NCBI RefSeq assembly: GCF_004768545.1
Contig: NZ_CP038635.1
Span: 3,637,486-3,701,485, forward strand
Direction: 5' to 3'
Length of the DNA: 64,000 nt
Source of the DNA: Cupriavidus oxalaticus
Lineage (GTDB): Bacteria; Pseudomonadota; Gammaproteobacteria; Burkholderiales; Burkholderiaceae
The notes under the pieces were generated by a model, which did not search any database, was not told the DNA's origin, and worked only from the letters and a program-made list of their open reading frames with translations. Both the position numbers and the translations under genes were made by a program. Of the stretch, positions 16,543 to 26,700 are shown piece after piece; position 1 is the first letter of the stretch, and every line of letters begins with the position of its first letter.

Positions 16543-18399
16543 TTAGCCCTCCAGCCGCTTGCCCAGCGCCGCGCGCGTTTCCGCCAGCGCCTGCGGCAGG
16601 CGATGATTCAGCTGCGTGAACAGCGCATCATGCAGCGCCAGTTCCTCCCGCCAGGCATCGCGATCAATCGAGGTCACCTGCGCAAATTGCGCCGGGGAGA
16701 ACTCCACCCCATTCCAGTTCAGATCCTCATATCGCGGCGTCGTGCCAAACATGTGTTCGGCGCCCTGCCCCTTGCCTTCCACGCGATCGATCATCCACGA
16801 CAGCACGCGCATGTTGTCGCCGAAGCCCGGCCACACGAAGTTGCCGTCGGCGTCCTTGCGGAACCAGTTGACGCAGTAGATCTTCGGCAGCTTCGCGCCC
16901 GCGACTTCCAGCTTCTGGCCCAGTGCCAGCCAGTGGCCGAAGTAGTCGCTCATGTTGTAGCCGCAGAACGGCAGCATGGCGAACGGGTCGCGGCGCACCA
17001 CGCCTTGCTGGCCAGCGGCCGCGGCGGTGGTTTCCGAACCCATGGTGGCGGCCATGTACACGCCTTCGGTCCAGTTGCGGGCCTCGGTCACCAGCGGCAC
17101 GGTGGTCGAGCGGCGGCCGCCGAAGATGAACGCATCAATGGGTACGCCGGCCGGGTTGTCCCAGCTCTCGTCGATCGACGGGCACTGCGACGCCGGCGCG
17201 GTGAAGCGCGAGTTCGGGTGGGCAGCCTTGGCGCCGGTCTCCCTGGCGATTTCCGGGGTCCAGTCCTTGCCCTGCCAGTCGATCAGGTGAGCCGGCGCTT
17301 CTTTGGTCATGCCTTCCCACCACACGTCGCCGTCGTCGGTCAGCGCCACGTTGGTGAAGATGACGTTCTCCTTCAGCGTCGCCATCGCGTTGTAGTTGGT
17401 CTTCTCGCTGGTGCCCGGGGCCACGCCGAAGAAGCCGGCTTCCGGGTTGATCGCGTACAGGCGGCCATCCTGGCCCGGCTTGATCCAGGCGATGTCGTCG
17501 CCGATGGTGGTGACCTTCCAGCCCTCGAAGCCCTTGGGCGGAATCAGCATGGCGAAGTTGGTCTTGCCGCAGGCCGACGGGAACGCCGCGGCCACGTGGT
17601 ACTTCTTGCCCTCGGGCGAGGTTACGCCCAGGATCAGCATGTGCTCGGCGAGCCAGCCTTCATCGCGGCCCATGGTCGACGCAATGCGCAGCGCAAAACA
17701 CTTTTTGCCCAGCAGCGCGTTGCCGCCGTAGCCCGAGCCGAACGACCAGATCTCGCGCGTTTCCGGGAAATGGACGATGTACTTGGTCGGGTTGCACGGC
17801 CACGGCACGTCCTTCTCGCCGGCGGCGAGCGGCTTGCCGACGGTGTGCACGCACGGCACGAACTCGCCGTCGGTGCCCAGCACGTCATACACGGCCCGGC
17901 CCATGCGCGTCATGATGCGCATATTGACCGCCACATACGGCGAATCGGACAGTTCCACGCCGATATGGGCGATCGGCGAGCCCAGCGGGCCCATCGAGAA
18001 CGGCACCACGTACAGCGTGCGGCCGCGCATGCAGCCTTCGAACAGGCCATTCAGCGTCTGGCGCATCTCGGCCGGGGCGGTCCAGTTGTTGGTGGGGCCG
18101 GCGTCTTCCTGCCGTTCCGAGCAGATAAAGGTGCGGTCTTCAACGCGGGCCACGTCCGACGGATCCGACAGCGCCAGGAACGAGTTCTTGCGCTTGGCCG
18201 GGTTCAGCCGCTTCATGGTGCCGGCGGCGACCATCTGCTCGCACAGGCGGTCATATTCTTCCTGCGAGCCGTCGCACCAGTAGATATTGTCGGGCTTGGT
18301 CAGCGCGGCGATTCCGGCGACCCAGGCAACCAGCTTGGGGTGCTTGACCCAGGCCGGGGCATTCACTGGCGCCGTGCCTTGCATCGAGGGGTGGTTCAT
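16543..18399 (-). CDS. pckG: Phosphoenolpyruvate carboxykinase (GTP)
   Basis: Converts oxaloacetate and GTP to phosphoenolpyruvate, CO2 and GDP, the first committed step of gluconeogenesis. The kinase-1 P-loop [13 protein letters not shown] includes the hyper-reactive Cys277 and nucleotide-binding Lys279, and the kinase-2 motif lies at Asp301-Asp302 (GDDIAW). Metal and substrate residues are in [16 protein letters not shown]. At 618 aa it matches the GTP-dependent family, not the ATP-dependent one. The start at 18399 is preceded by GGAG. It is monocistronic. Metabolic fit with the nearby carboxylate transporters is evident. Confidence 0.97.
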   Translation of the reverse strand: MNHPSMQGTAPVNAPAWVKHPKLVAWVAGIAALTKPDNIYWCDGSQEEYDRLCEQMVAAGTMKRLNPAKRKNSFLALSDPSDVARVEDRTFICSERQEDAGPTNNWTAPAEMRQTLNGLFEGCMRGRTLYVVPFSMGPLGSPIAHIGVELSDSPYVAVNMRIMTRMGRAVYDVLGTDGEFVPCVHTVGKPLAAGEKDVPWPCNPTKYIVHFPETREIWSFGSGYGGNALLGKKCFALRIASTMGRDEGWLAEHMLILGVTSPEGKKYHVAAAFPSACGKTNFAMLIPPKGFEGWKVTTIGDDIAWIKPGQDGRLYAINPEAGFFGVAPGTSEKTNYNAMATLKENVIFTNVALTDDGDVWWEGMTKEAPAHLIDWQGKDWTPEIARETGAKAAHPNSRFTAPASQCPSIDESWDNPAGVPIDAFIFGGRRSTTVPLVTEARNWTEGVYMAATMGSETTAAAAGQQGVVRRDPFAMLPFCGYNMSDYFGHWLALGQKLEVAGAKLPKIYCVNWFRKDADGNFVWPGFGDNMRVLSWMIDRVEGKGQGAEHMFGTTPRYEDLNWNGVEFSPAQFAQVTSIDRDAWREELALHDALFTQLNHRLPQALAETRAALGKRLEG

Positions 18400-18921
18400 A
18401 CTGCAACTCCAGGTTTGTAAAGGGAAGGAAGGGAAGGAAACCTTGCAAAGCCTGGCCGGCGGGCGGTTGGTCCGTTGCTCGCGCGGGGGACGGAATCGCG
18501 GGATCGCGGCATGGGAGATGGCCCTGTCCCGATCGTCACATCCCGTTACAACTCCGCGGCGGCCCGTGTTGTGCAAAAGGTCGCGGCGGTCCCTGCGGCT
18601 GCGCTACAGTTGCGCTTCGCCCGCGCAGGGGTATCTGCGCGCGCCGGGCGGGCTTTGTCCGGCGGCAACCGCGTGTCGGGAGCAAGGCTCGACCGACAAT
18701 CCGCGGCGGCACCGGAGCGGGCAAGGATACCACTGGCGCACCCCCCTGTTTTTTGCTGCGCAACAATTGACGCCGTTGTTTCGCAAGAGATGTTCCACCT
18801 CGCGGCGGGCCGGCATGCTGGCGCCGACGCTGGGTTATCCACAATACTGTTGGGCGGCGCGCGGCTCGGTTGCCGCGCGCACCAACCGGCACAAGCGCCG
18901 GAAGACAAACCAGAGTTGCCG
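18400..18921. other. Intergenic region between divergent pckG and dehydrogenase
   Basis: 522 bases without a supportable gene; open frames on both strands lack coding signs. It must hold the promoters of both genes. One perfect DnaA-box match, TTATCCACA, lies at 18835-18843. No terminator or other repeat was seen. Confidence 0.6.
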
Positions 18922-19947
18922 ATGAAGATTGCCGTACTCGACGATTACCAGGACGCCGTGCGCAAGCTGCCGTGCTTCAGCCTGCTGGAGGGACACGACG
19001 TCAAGGTGTTCAACAACACCGTTAAGGGCGTGGGCCAGCTGGCAGCGCGCCTGTCGGACGTGGAAGCCGTGGTGCTGATCCGCGAACGCACCCGTATCAC
19101 CCGGCAACTGCTGGAAAAACTGCCGAAACTGAAGCTGATCAGCCAGACCGGCAAGGTCGGCGCCGGTCCGGGCAGCCATATCGACCTGGATGCCGCCACC
19201 GACCGCGGCGTGGCGGTGCTGGAAGGCGTCGGCTCGCCGGTGGCGCCGGCCGAGCTGACCTGGGCGCTGATCATGGCCGCGCAGCGGCGCATTCCGCAGT
19301 ACGTGGCCAGCCTCAAGCACGGCGCGTGGCAGCAATCGGGGCTGAAATCGACCACCATGCCGCCCAACTTCGGGCTGGGCCAGATGCTGCGCGGCCAGAC
19401 CCTGGGCATCTGGGGCTACGGCAAGATCGGCCGCCTGCTGGCCGGCTATGGCAAGGCCTTCGGCATGCGGGTGATGGTGTGGGGCCGCGAGGCCTCGCTG
19501 GAGGCCGCGCGCGCCGACGGGCTGGACGTGGCCGCCTCCAAGGACCAGTTTTTTGCCGACAGCGACGTTTTGTCGCTGCACCTGCGGCTGAACGACGACA
19601 CCCGCGGCATCGTCAAGCTGACCGACCTGACGCGGATGAAGCCCACCGCGCTGTTCGTCAACACCAGCCGCGCCGAGCTGCTGGAAGAGAACGCGCTGGT
19701 CACCGCGCTTAACCGCGGCCGCCCGGGCATGGCGGCGGTCGACGTGTTCGAATCCGAGCCGATCCTGCAGGGGCACGCGCTGCTGCGCATGGAGAACTGC
19801 ATCTGCACGCCGCACCTGGGCTATGTCGAGCGCGACAGCTATGAGCTGTACTTCCGCACGGCTTTCCAGAACATCCTGGACGTGCTGGGCGGCAATCACG
19901 GCTGCATCGTCAATCCCAAGGCGTTGACACCGGCGCTGTCGCGCTGA
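18922..19947 (+). CDS. D-2-hydroxyacid dehydrogenase family protein
   Basis: A 341-aa NAD(P)-dependent dehydrogenase of the D-isomer-specific 2-hydroxyacid family. The nucleotide-binding loop is GYGKIG (165-170). Catalytic residues follow the family pattern: Arg250 in VNTSRAELL, Glu279 in DVFESEP and His298 in TPHLGYV. The substrate-binding domain is formed by residues 1-110 and the C-terminus. Specificity is not readable; it resembles the broad 3-phosphoglycerate/glyoxylate group. MKIAVLDDYQD at 18922 is the start; the longer frame from 18475 lies in non-coding sequence. A GCTCCCC hairpin follows its 3' end. Confidence 0.93.
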   Translation: MKIAVLDDYQDAVRKLPCFSLLEGHDVKVFNNTVKGVGQLAARLSDVEAVVLIRERTRITRQLLEKLPKLKLISQTGKVGAGPGSHIDLDAATDRGVAVLEGVGSPVAPAELTWALIMAAQRRIPQYVASLKHGAWQQSGLKSTTMPPNFGLGQMLRGQTLGIWGYGKIGRLLAGYGKAFGMRVMVWGREASLEAARADGLDVAASKDQFFADSDVLSLHLRLNDDTRGIVKLTDLTRMKPTALFVNTSRAELLEENALVTALNRGRPGMAAVDVFESEPILQGHALLRMENCICTPHLGYVERDSYELYFRTAFQNILDVLGGNHGCIVNPKALTPALSR

Positions 19948-20008
19948 GGCGTTACGGTAGCTGCCGGGGCGGGTCGGCGCTGGCATTCCGCCTCGCGTCA
20001 CTTCGTAG

Positions 20009-20063
20009 AGGCTCCCCCACCCCTCTCCCACTTCGCGGGAGCGAGCGCGGCAGAGGGGAGCCT
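20009..20063. repeat. GCTCCCC-type hairpin, copy 2
   Basis: AGGCTCCCC (20009-20017) pairs with GGGGAGCCT (20055-20063), with a GC-rich inner hairpin (CTCCCACTTCGCGGGAG). It lies just after the dehydrogenase gene and could act as a terminator, though no T-run follows. Confidence 0.65.
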
Positions 20064-20225
20064 GGTTCACATGGCGTGGGCTATGGCCAGGGCGGATTGC
20101 GCTGTCAACGCGAATCCGCCAATCCCGCTACACTCGGGACTTCCCTAACCGCCGGCCGCAACGGCCATGGCGGCAGCCCCGACAACAACAAGCGCCCGCG
20201 CGCACCCCCTCTTCCCAAGGCCGGC

Positions 20226-21410
20226 ATGGATCCCAGGCTCGTGACGCTCTGCGTCGGCAATTTCGTCATCGGCACCGGCGCGATGATCGTGACCGGCATG
20301 TTGAACGATATTGCCGGGGATTTCGGGCTGGGCGCGGCCAGTGCCGGGCAGCTGATTTCAGTATTCGCGCTGGCCACCTGCGTGGGCGCGCCGCTGTTTG
20401 CCACGCTGGGTTCGCGCATCGACCGCCGCTTGCTGCTGGCGGGGTCGCTGCTGGTCTATGCGGTGATGCACCTGGCGGCCGCCTTTGCGCCCAGCTTCGC
20501 GGCGCTGATGGTGATCCGCTTCCTGACGGCGATCGGCGCCGCCATCTACACACCGCAGACCGCGGCGACGCTGCCGCTGCTGGTCAATGCGCAGACGCGC
20601 GGCCGTGCCATCAGCTTTGTCTTCCTGGGCTGGAGCGTCGCCAGCGTGGTGGGCGTGCCACTGGGCACCTGGATCTCGACCACGCTGGGCTGGCGCGTCA
20701 GCATGGGCCTGGTGGGCGCACTGGCGCTGCTGGTGTCGGCGGCGGTCTGGCGGGCGCTGCCGCGCGGGCTGTACGTGGAGCCGGTGGGGCGCGAGGCCTG
20801 GGCCGCGGTGCTGCGCCACAAGCCGGTCATGCTGGTGGTGCTGACCACCATGGTGTCGTCGGCCGGCATGTTCACCATGTTTACCTATGTCGCGCCGCTG
20901 ATGCGCGATGTCTACGGCATCAGCGGCGGCGCGCTCAGCCTGATGTTCCTGGCCTATGGCGCCTGCGGCGTGTTCGGCAATGCGCTGGCGGCGTCGCGCA
21001 TGGATCGCGTCACCCCGAGCCGGATCGTGCAGGTGGCCCTGCTGACCTCGGTGACCGCCATGGTGCTGTGGCCGCTGGCGGGCCTGGGCGGCGTGGCGCT
21101 GGTGCTGCTGTTCATGCTGTGGGGGCTGGGCGGGTTTGCCACCAACAGCGCGCAGCAGGCGCGGCTGGTCTTGCTGGCGCCGGAGCGCGCCTCGGCCTCG
21201 ATCTCGCTGAACTCTTCGTCGATCTACCTCGGGCAGGCTGCAGGCGCGATGGCCGGCGCCGGCATCTATACCCTGGCCGGGGTCGATTCGCTGCACTGGG
21301 GCGCCGCGGCGCTGATGCTGGCGGCGCTGGCGGTGTCGCAGCGCGCCCGTTCGCTGGGCTGCCAGTGGCAGCGCCCGCAGGCTCCGCAGCAGGCTCCCAA
21401 CGCCGGCTGA
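20226..21410 (+). CDS. MFS transporter, DHA1-type exporter
   Basis: A 394-aa major facilitator with 12 predicted membrane segments. It shows the DHA1 signature FATLGSRIDRRLLL between TM2 and TM3 (motif A-like) and LGWSVASVVGVPLGTWI in TM5 (motif C-like, typical of exporters). It resembles the AraJ/YdhP group of drug or sugar exporters; substrate unknown. I start at MDPRLVTL (20226), which has AAGG upstream and begins just before TM1. The frame is open back to 20076 but that would add about 50 polar residues. Confidence 0.9.
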   Translation: MDPRLVTLCVGNFVIGTGAMIVTGMLNDIAGDFGLGAASAGQLISVFALATCVGAPLFATLGSRIDRRLLLAGSLLVYAVMHLAAAFAPSFAALMVIRFLTAIGAAIYTPQTAATLPLLVNAQTRGRAISFVFLGWSVASVVGVPLGTWISTTLGWRVSMGLVGALALLVSAAVWRALPRGLYVEPVGREAWAAVLRHKPVMLVVLTTMVSSAGMFTMFTYVAPLMRDVYGISGGALSLMFLAYGACGVFGNALAASRMDRVTPSRIVQVALLTSVTAMVLWPLAGLGGVALVLLFMLWGLGGFATNSAQQARLVLLAPERASASISLNSSSIYLGQAAGAMAGAGIYTLAGVDSLHWGAAALMLAALAVSQRARSLGCQWQRPQAPQQAPNAG

Positions 21411-21494
21411 AACCAAGGCCCGGGGGCGTCCTGTCCCCGGGAGCGACCTGCCTCGCCGTGCACGCGGCGTCTTGTGAGGCACCGCACGAAGCAC

Positions 21495-21563
21495 TTGTCC
21501 ACAGTGTTATCCGCCCCCTTATCCTCAGGGATATCCGCAGCTTATCCACATCTCTTTCCACAA
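21495..21563 (+). promoter_or_regulatory. Cluster of DnaA-box-like sequences
   Basis: In 69 bases there are TTGTCCACA (21495-21503), TTATCCGCC (21507-21515), TTATCCTCA (21519-21527), TTATCCACA (21542-21550) and a TTTCCACAA near 21555-21563, all in the same orientation. The first is identical to boxes in the oriC region at the right of this window. The cluster ends 19 bases before the MOSC gene start. Confidence 0.6.
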
Positions 21564-21581
21564 CCACAAGCGGGGGCGCAC

Positions 21582-22220
21582 GTGAGCGATTCCGGACGCT
21601 GGCAAGGCAATGCACGCGTGCTGGCCGTGAGCCTTGGCAAGGCGATCCCGCTGGTCGTGGCCGGCGCAGGCACCGAGGCGGTGGTGCTGTCCGGCATCCG
21701 CAAGCATCCCGTCAGCACCCTGCTGCACCCGCTCTCGGTGCAGGTGCGGCCGCTGGGCATGGCCGGCGACGAGCAGGCCGACCTGACCGTCCACGGCGGC
21801 CGGGACAAGGCGGTCTACGCCTATCCGTCCGAGCACTACCCCTGGTGGAATGCGCGCCGGCGCGCTTGCGGGCAACCCGAATCGGCACAGCCGCTGCCGT
21901 TCGGCGCTCTGGGCGAGAACCTGAGCCTGGAAGGCCTGCTGGAGTCCGACCTGTGGATCGGCGACCTGGTGCGCGCCGGGACGGCGCTGCTGCGGGTGGA
22001 GGCGCCGCGCCGGCCCTGCTACAAGTTCAATGCCGCGCTCGGCTACCGCCACGCGGTGCGCGACATGGTGCAGAGCGGGTATTCGGGCGTCTACCTGAGC
22101 GTGCTGGTGACCGGCCAGGTTCGCGCCGGCGACGCCATCATTGTGCAGCCGGGGCCACGCGAACTGTCGATCGACAGCGTTAACCAGTGGCGTCGTGACA
22201 GCCGGCGGCAGCTTTTCTGA
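21582..22220 (+). CDS. MOSC-domain protein (YiiM-like)
   Basis: A 212-aa protein of the MOSC family, which handles sulfur on molybdenum cofactor or reduces N-hydroxylated compounds. The conserved Cys146 in APRRPCYKFNAALG is the expected sulfur carrier or Mo ligand, and LTVHGGRDKAVYAY and FGALGENLSLEGL are family blocks. The start is GTG at 21582 with GGGGGC upstream; an ATG-initiated frame from 21474 would run through the DnaA-box cluster. It is separated from the MFS gene by about 170 bp. Substrate unknown; YiiM-like proteins detoxify 6-hydroxylaminopurine, so a similar role is possible. Confidence 0.9.
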   Translation: MSDSGRWQGNARVLAVSLGKAIPLVVAGAGTEAVVLSGIRKHPVSTLLHPLSVQVRPLGMAGDEQADLTVHGGRDKAVYAYPSEHYPWWNARRRACGQPESAQPLPFGALGENLSLEGLLESDLWIGDLVRAGTALLRVEAPRRPCYKFNAALGYRHAVRDMVQSGYSGVYLSVLVTGQVRAGDAIIVQPGPRELSIDSVNQWRRDSRRQLF

Positions 22221-22482
22221 TAATGTTTGTCTAACGATACAAGCGCCTCGCCAACTTCATTTCCGGTTTCCTCCGTGGTCCGGAGGGCGCTTGCCGGCGC
22301 CCGTCTTCCCGATACCGCCTTACACCCCTGTAACGGACTGTAATACGCGACGCTGGCTCCGGCCGGCGAAGCGCGGTACTAGTAGAGTCTTTGCGCAGCA
22401 CGCGCCGGCGACATTCGATCACAACAAGCCGGCGCGGATCACGGGGAGTAGCGCAAGACGCGGTGCAGAGGGTCCACACAAC

Positions 22483-23745
22483 ATGAAAACTGACAGGATC
22501 GACCAGCCCAAGGGGTTCGTCGACAGCAACTGGAGTGCGGCCGCGGGAACCGGGCGCGGCCGGGTTTCGCCGTGGGTACTGGTCTTGGCAGTGCTGGTGC
22601 TGGGCGGGCTGGGCTGGTTTGCCTGGCGCACGTGGCTGGCGCCCAAGCCGGCGCCCAAGCCGCCCGCCGCGGCGGTGGTCACCACCGCGCTGGTGCAGCA
22701 GGGTGACGTGCCGCTGCAGGTCACGGCCAACGGCAATGTCACCGCGCTGTCCACGGTCGAGGTGCGGCCGCAGGTGTCCAGCACGGTGCGCACGGTCCAT
22801 ATCAAGGAAGGCCAGACGGTCAAGCCGGGCGACCTGCTGTTCTCGCTCGACACGCGCATGGACGAGGCCAACCTGGCCAAGGCCCAGGCGCAGCTGCTGA
22901 AGGACCAGGCCGACCTGGCCGACGCCCGCCGCACGCTGGCGCGCAGCAAGGAACTGCTCGAGCGCAACTTCATTTCCAGGAGCGCAGTCGATACCGCGCA
23001 GGCCAGGGTCGATGGCTCCGAAGCCACCGTGCGCGCCGACCAGGCCGCCATCGAGGCCAGCCGCGTGGCGATCAGCTATGGCTCGATCCGCGCCACCATC
23101 AGTGGCCGCACCGGCGTGATCAACGCCTTCCCGGGCTCGCTGGTGCTGCCTACCGGCGCCGTGCCGATGGTCACCATCGCGCAGGTGCAGCCGATCGCAG
23201 TGACCTTCAGCCTGCCCGAGCGCCAGCTGGCGGCGCTGCGCGAGGCGCTGCAGGCCGGCCCGGTACAGGTCATCGCCCAGCCCAACGACGGCAGCAAGAC
23301 CCCGGTGACCGGCAAGATCACCTTCGTGGACAACACGGTCGATCCGCAGTACGGCACCATTCGCGTCAAGGCCCAGTTCGGCAACGAAGAGCAGCGGCTG
23401 TGGCCGGGCACCTACGCCAACGTCAGCGCGGTGGTGCAGACGCTCAAGGGCGCGCTGTCGGTGCCGCCGCAGGCGGTGGTGACCGGCCCCGAAGGGCGCT
23501 TTGTCTACGTGGTGCAGCCCGACAGCAAGGTCGCGCGCGTGCCGGTGCAGGTGATCACCACCACCGCCGCCGCGGCCGTGGTGGAAGGCGTGCAGCCCGG
23601 CGCCCGCGTGGTGGTGGAAGGCACGCAGAACCTGCGCCCGGGCGCGCTGGTGCGCGAGGCGCCGGCCGGCGCCGCCTCCGGTGCGGCCGCCGCGCGGCCA
23701 GCCAGTGCCGCGAACGTTGCCGCCAATGCCGCCGCGGGGCACTGA
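22483..23745 (+). CDS. RND efflux periplasmic adaptor, MdtA-like
   Basis: A 420-aa membrane-fusion protein that bridges an inner-membrane RND pump to an outer-membrane channel. One N-terminal membrane anchor (residues 31-50), then a biotinyl-lipoyl half (VTANGNVTALSTVEVRPQVSS), an alpha-hairpin rich in Ala/Gln/Leu, and the second lipoyl half (ISYGSIRATISGRTGVI). The beta-barrel domain contains TGKITFVDNTVDPQYGTIRVKAQF. The C-terminus is an Ala-rich tail. There is no lipobox. It is followed after only 3 bp by the pump gene. No outer-membrane factor lies in this operon, so it must use one encoded elsewhere, possibly the one at 44987. Confidence 0.93.
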   Translation: MKTDRIDQPKGFVDSNWSAAAGTGRGRVSPWVLVLAVLVLGGLGWFAWRTWLAPKPAPKPPAAAVVTTALVQQGDVPLQVTANGNVTALSTVEVRPQVSSTVRTVHIKEGQTVKPGDLLFSLDTRMDEANLAKAQAQLLKDQADLADARRTLARSKELLERNFISRSAVDTAQARVDGSEATVRADQAAIEASRVAISYGSIRATISGRTGVINAFPGSLVLPTGAVPMVTIAQVQPIAVTFSLPERQLAALREALQAGPVQVIAQPNDGSKTPVTGKITFVDNTVDPQYGTIRVKAQFGNEEQRLWPGTYANVSAVVQTLKGALSVPPQAVVTGPEGRFVYVVQPDSKVARVPVQVITTTAAAAVVEGVQPGARVVVEGTQNLRPGALVREAPAGAASGAAAARPASAANVAANAAAGH

Positions 23746-23748
23746 GCC

Positions 23749-26700
23749 ATGACGCTGTCCGAACTCTGCATCCGCCGTCCGGTGATGACGGTGCTGCTGT
23801 GCCTGGCCGTGGTCGTCACCGGCATCGTGCTGTACCCGACCATCCCGATCGCCGCGCTGCCCAGCTTCAACTCGCCGGTGATCCAGGTCACCGCGACGCT
23901 GCCGGGCGCGAGCCCGGAAACCATGGCGGCTTCGGTGGCGACGCAGCTGGAAAAGCAGTTCGCCACCATCCCCGGTGTGTCGGTGATCAGCTCGTCGAAC
24001 ACGCTCGGCAACTCCAGCATCACCATCGAATTCAACAGCGACCGCGATATCGACGACGCGGCCGTGGACGTGCAGGCGGCCCTGTTCCGCGCGCAGCGTT
24101 CGCTGCCGATCGAGATGACGACGCCGCCGTCGTACCGCAAGGTCAACCCGGCCGACGCGCCGGTGCTGCTGCTGGCGATCAACTCGCCGGCGATGAGCCT
24201 GGCGGACCTGAATGCCTTCGGCGACAACCTGATCTCGCCCACGCTGGCCACGCTGCCGGGCGTGGCGCAGGTGCAGATCTTCGGGCAGAAGCGCTTTGCC
24301 GTGCGCGTGCGCGCGCACCCGGATGCGCTGGCAGCGCGCGGCCTGACGCTGGACGAGCTGGCCACCGCGCTGAACCGCGCCAACGCCAACACCCCCGTGG
24401 GCACGCTCGACAGCGCGCGCCAGACGCTGACCATCCAGGCCAACCGGCAGATGACCAATGCGGATGCCTTCCGCAACATCATCGTCGCCAGCCAGCCCAA
24501 CGGCGCGCTGGTGCGGCTGTCCGACGTGGCCGAGGTCGAGGACAGCGTCGAGACCATCAAGACCGGCAGCTGGCTTAACAACGAGCGCTCGATCGTGCTG
24601 GCCGTGCTGCGCCAGCCCGACGCCAACACCGTGGCGGTGGTCGATGCGATCCAGGCCGCCCTGCCCCGCCTGATCGGGCAGATGCCGGGCTCGGTCAACG
24701 TGGCGGTGGTCAACGACCGCTCGCGCTCGATCCGCGAATCGATCCACGACGTGCAGTTCACGCTGGCGCTGACGGTGGCGCTGGTGGTGATGGTGATCTT
24801 CCTGTTCCTGCGCCGCGCCGCCGCCACGCTGATCCCCACCGTGTCGCTGCCGATCTCGCTGATCGGCACGGTGGCGCTGATGAAGGCGTTCGGCTACAGC
24901 CTGGACAACGTCTCGCTGCTGGCCATCACGCTGGCGGTGGGGCTGGTGGTGGACGACGCCATCGTCATGCTCGAGAACATCGTGCGCCATATCGAGGAAG
25001 GCGTGCCGCCGCTGAAGGCCGCGCTGGTGGGCTCGCGCGAGATGGGCTTCACCATCCTGTCGATCTCGATCTCGCTGGTGGCGGTGTTTATCCCGATCTT
25101 CTTCATGCCCGGCGTGATCGGGCTGCTGTTCCACGAGTTCGCCGCGGTGGTGTCGCTGTCGATCCTGGTGTCGGCAGCGGTGTCGCTGACGCTGATCCCG
25201 ATGCTGTGCGCGCGTTTCCTGTCGGCCGAAAACGTGCCGGTCGACGAGTCGCACCACGCTTATGGCGACCACGCGTTGGCGCAGCCTGCCGTGCCACAGA
25301 GGCAGACCATCGGCATGCGCTCCACGCAGTGGTTCGAGAACCTGTTCGAGTTCACGCTGCACCGTTATGCGCGCGGACTGGACTGGTGCCTGGCGCACCG
25401 GCGCACGGTGCTGGTGGCGGCGGGTCTGACCTTCGTGCTGACCGCGGTGCTGTTCGTCACGATCCCCAAGGGCTTCTTCCCGGAGGAAGACATCGGCCAG
25501 ATCCGCGTCAATGCCGAAGGGCCGCAGGACATTTCCTTTGATGCCATGTCCGAGCGCCTGCGCGATGCGGCCGAGCGCATGCGCGCCAACCCCGCGGTCA
25601 AGAGCATCGTGGTGGCGATCGGCGGCGGCCCGTCGCCGGCCATCAACACCGGGCGCATGTTCGTCGAGCTCAAGCCGCGCGGCGAGCGCAACGCGATGCC
25701 CAAGGTGATCGAGTCGCTGCGCCGCGACGTGGCCGGCGTGCCCGGGCTGGCGGTGTATTTCGCGCCGGTGCAGAACCTGCAGCTCGGCGGGCGCCAGAGC
25801 AAGAGCCGCTACCAGTACACGCTGCAAAGCGTGAAGGCCGGCCAGCTGCAGGACTACTCCGACAAGCTGATGGCGAAGATGCGCGCCGACAGCCTGTTCC
25901 GCGATGTCACCAGCGACTCGCAGCAGTCGGGCCTGGAGGCGCACCTGTCGATCGACCGCGACAAGGCCAACGCGCTCGGCGTGCAGATGCAGGACGTGCG
26001 CACCGCGCTGTATTCGGCGTTCGGCGAGCGGCAGGTGTCGACCATCTACACGCCGATCGACAACTACTACGTGATCCTGCAGGCGGCCGACCTCGACCGC
26101 GTCGACGAGACCGCGTTCGCCAAGCTCTACGTGCGCAGCAAGACCGGCCAGATGGTGCCGCTGTCGGCGTTCGCCACCACCGAGCGCCGCGTCGGCCCGA
26201 TCGCGGTCAACCACCAGGGGCAGCTGCCGTCGGTGACGGTGTCGTTCAACCTTGCGCCGGGCGCGGCGCTGGGCGACGCGTCGGCGCGCATCGACCGCTA
26301 CAAGCAGGAGATCGCGATGCCGACGTCCATCTTCACCAGCTGGGGCGGCGACGCGGCGGTGTTCCAGTCATCGCAGGCCACGCAGATCGTGCTGCTGGTG
26401 GCGGCCATCGCGGTGATCTACACGCTGCTGGGCGTGCTGTACGAGAGCTACATCCACCCGCTGACCATCCTGGCGGGACTGCCGTCGGCCGCGGTCGGCG
26501 CGCTGCTGACGCTCTTTGTCTTCAATATCGAGCTGTCGCTGATCGCGGTCATCGGCGTGCTGATGCTGATCGGCATCGTCAAGAAGAACGCGATCATGAT
26601 GATCGACTTCGCGCTGGCGGCGCAGCGCGAGCAAGGCATGACGCCGGCCAGGGCAATCCGGCAGGCATGCCTGCTGCGCTTCCGTCCGATCATGATGACT

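Noticed and set aside
18835..18843. Isolated perfect DnaA box TTATCCACA
   Set aside because: A single site without neighbours; noted only as possible support for the cluster at 21.5 kb.
22231..26214. 1327-aa antisense frame over the RND genes
   Set aside because: His/Arg/Gln-rich translation typical of reversed GC-rich coding DNA, no family resemblance, no ribosome binding site.
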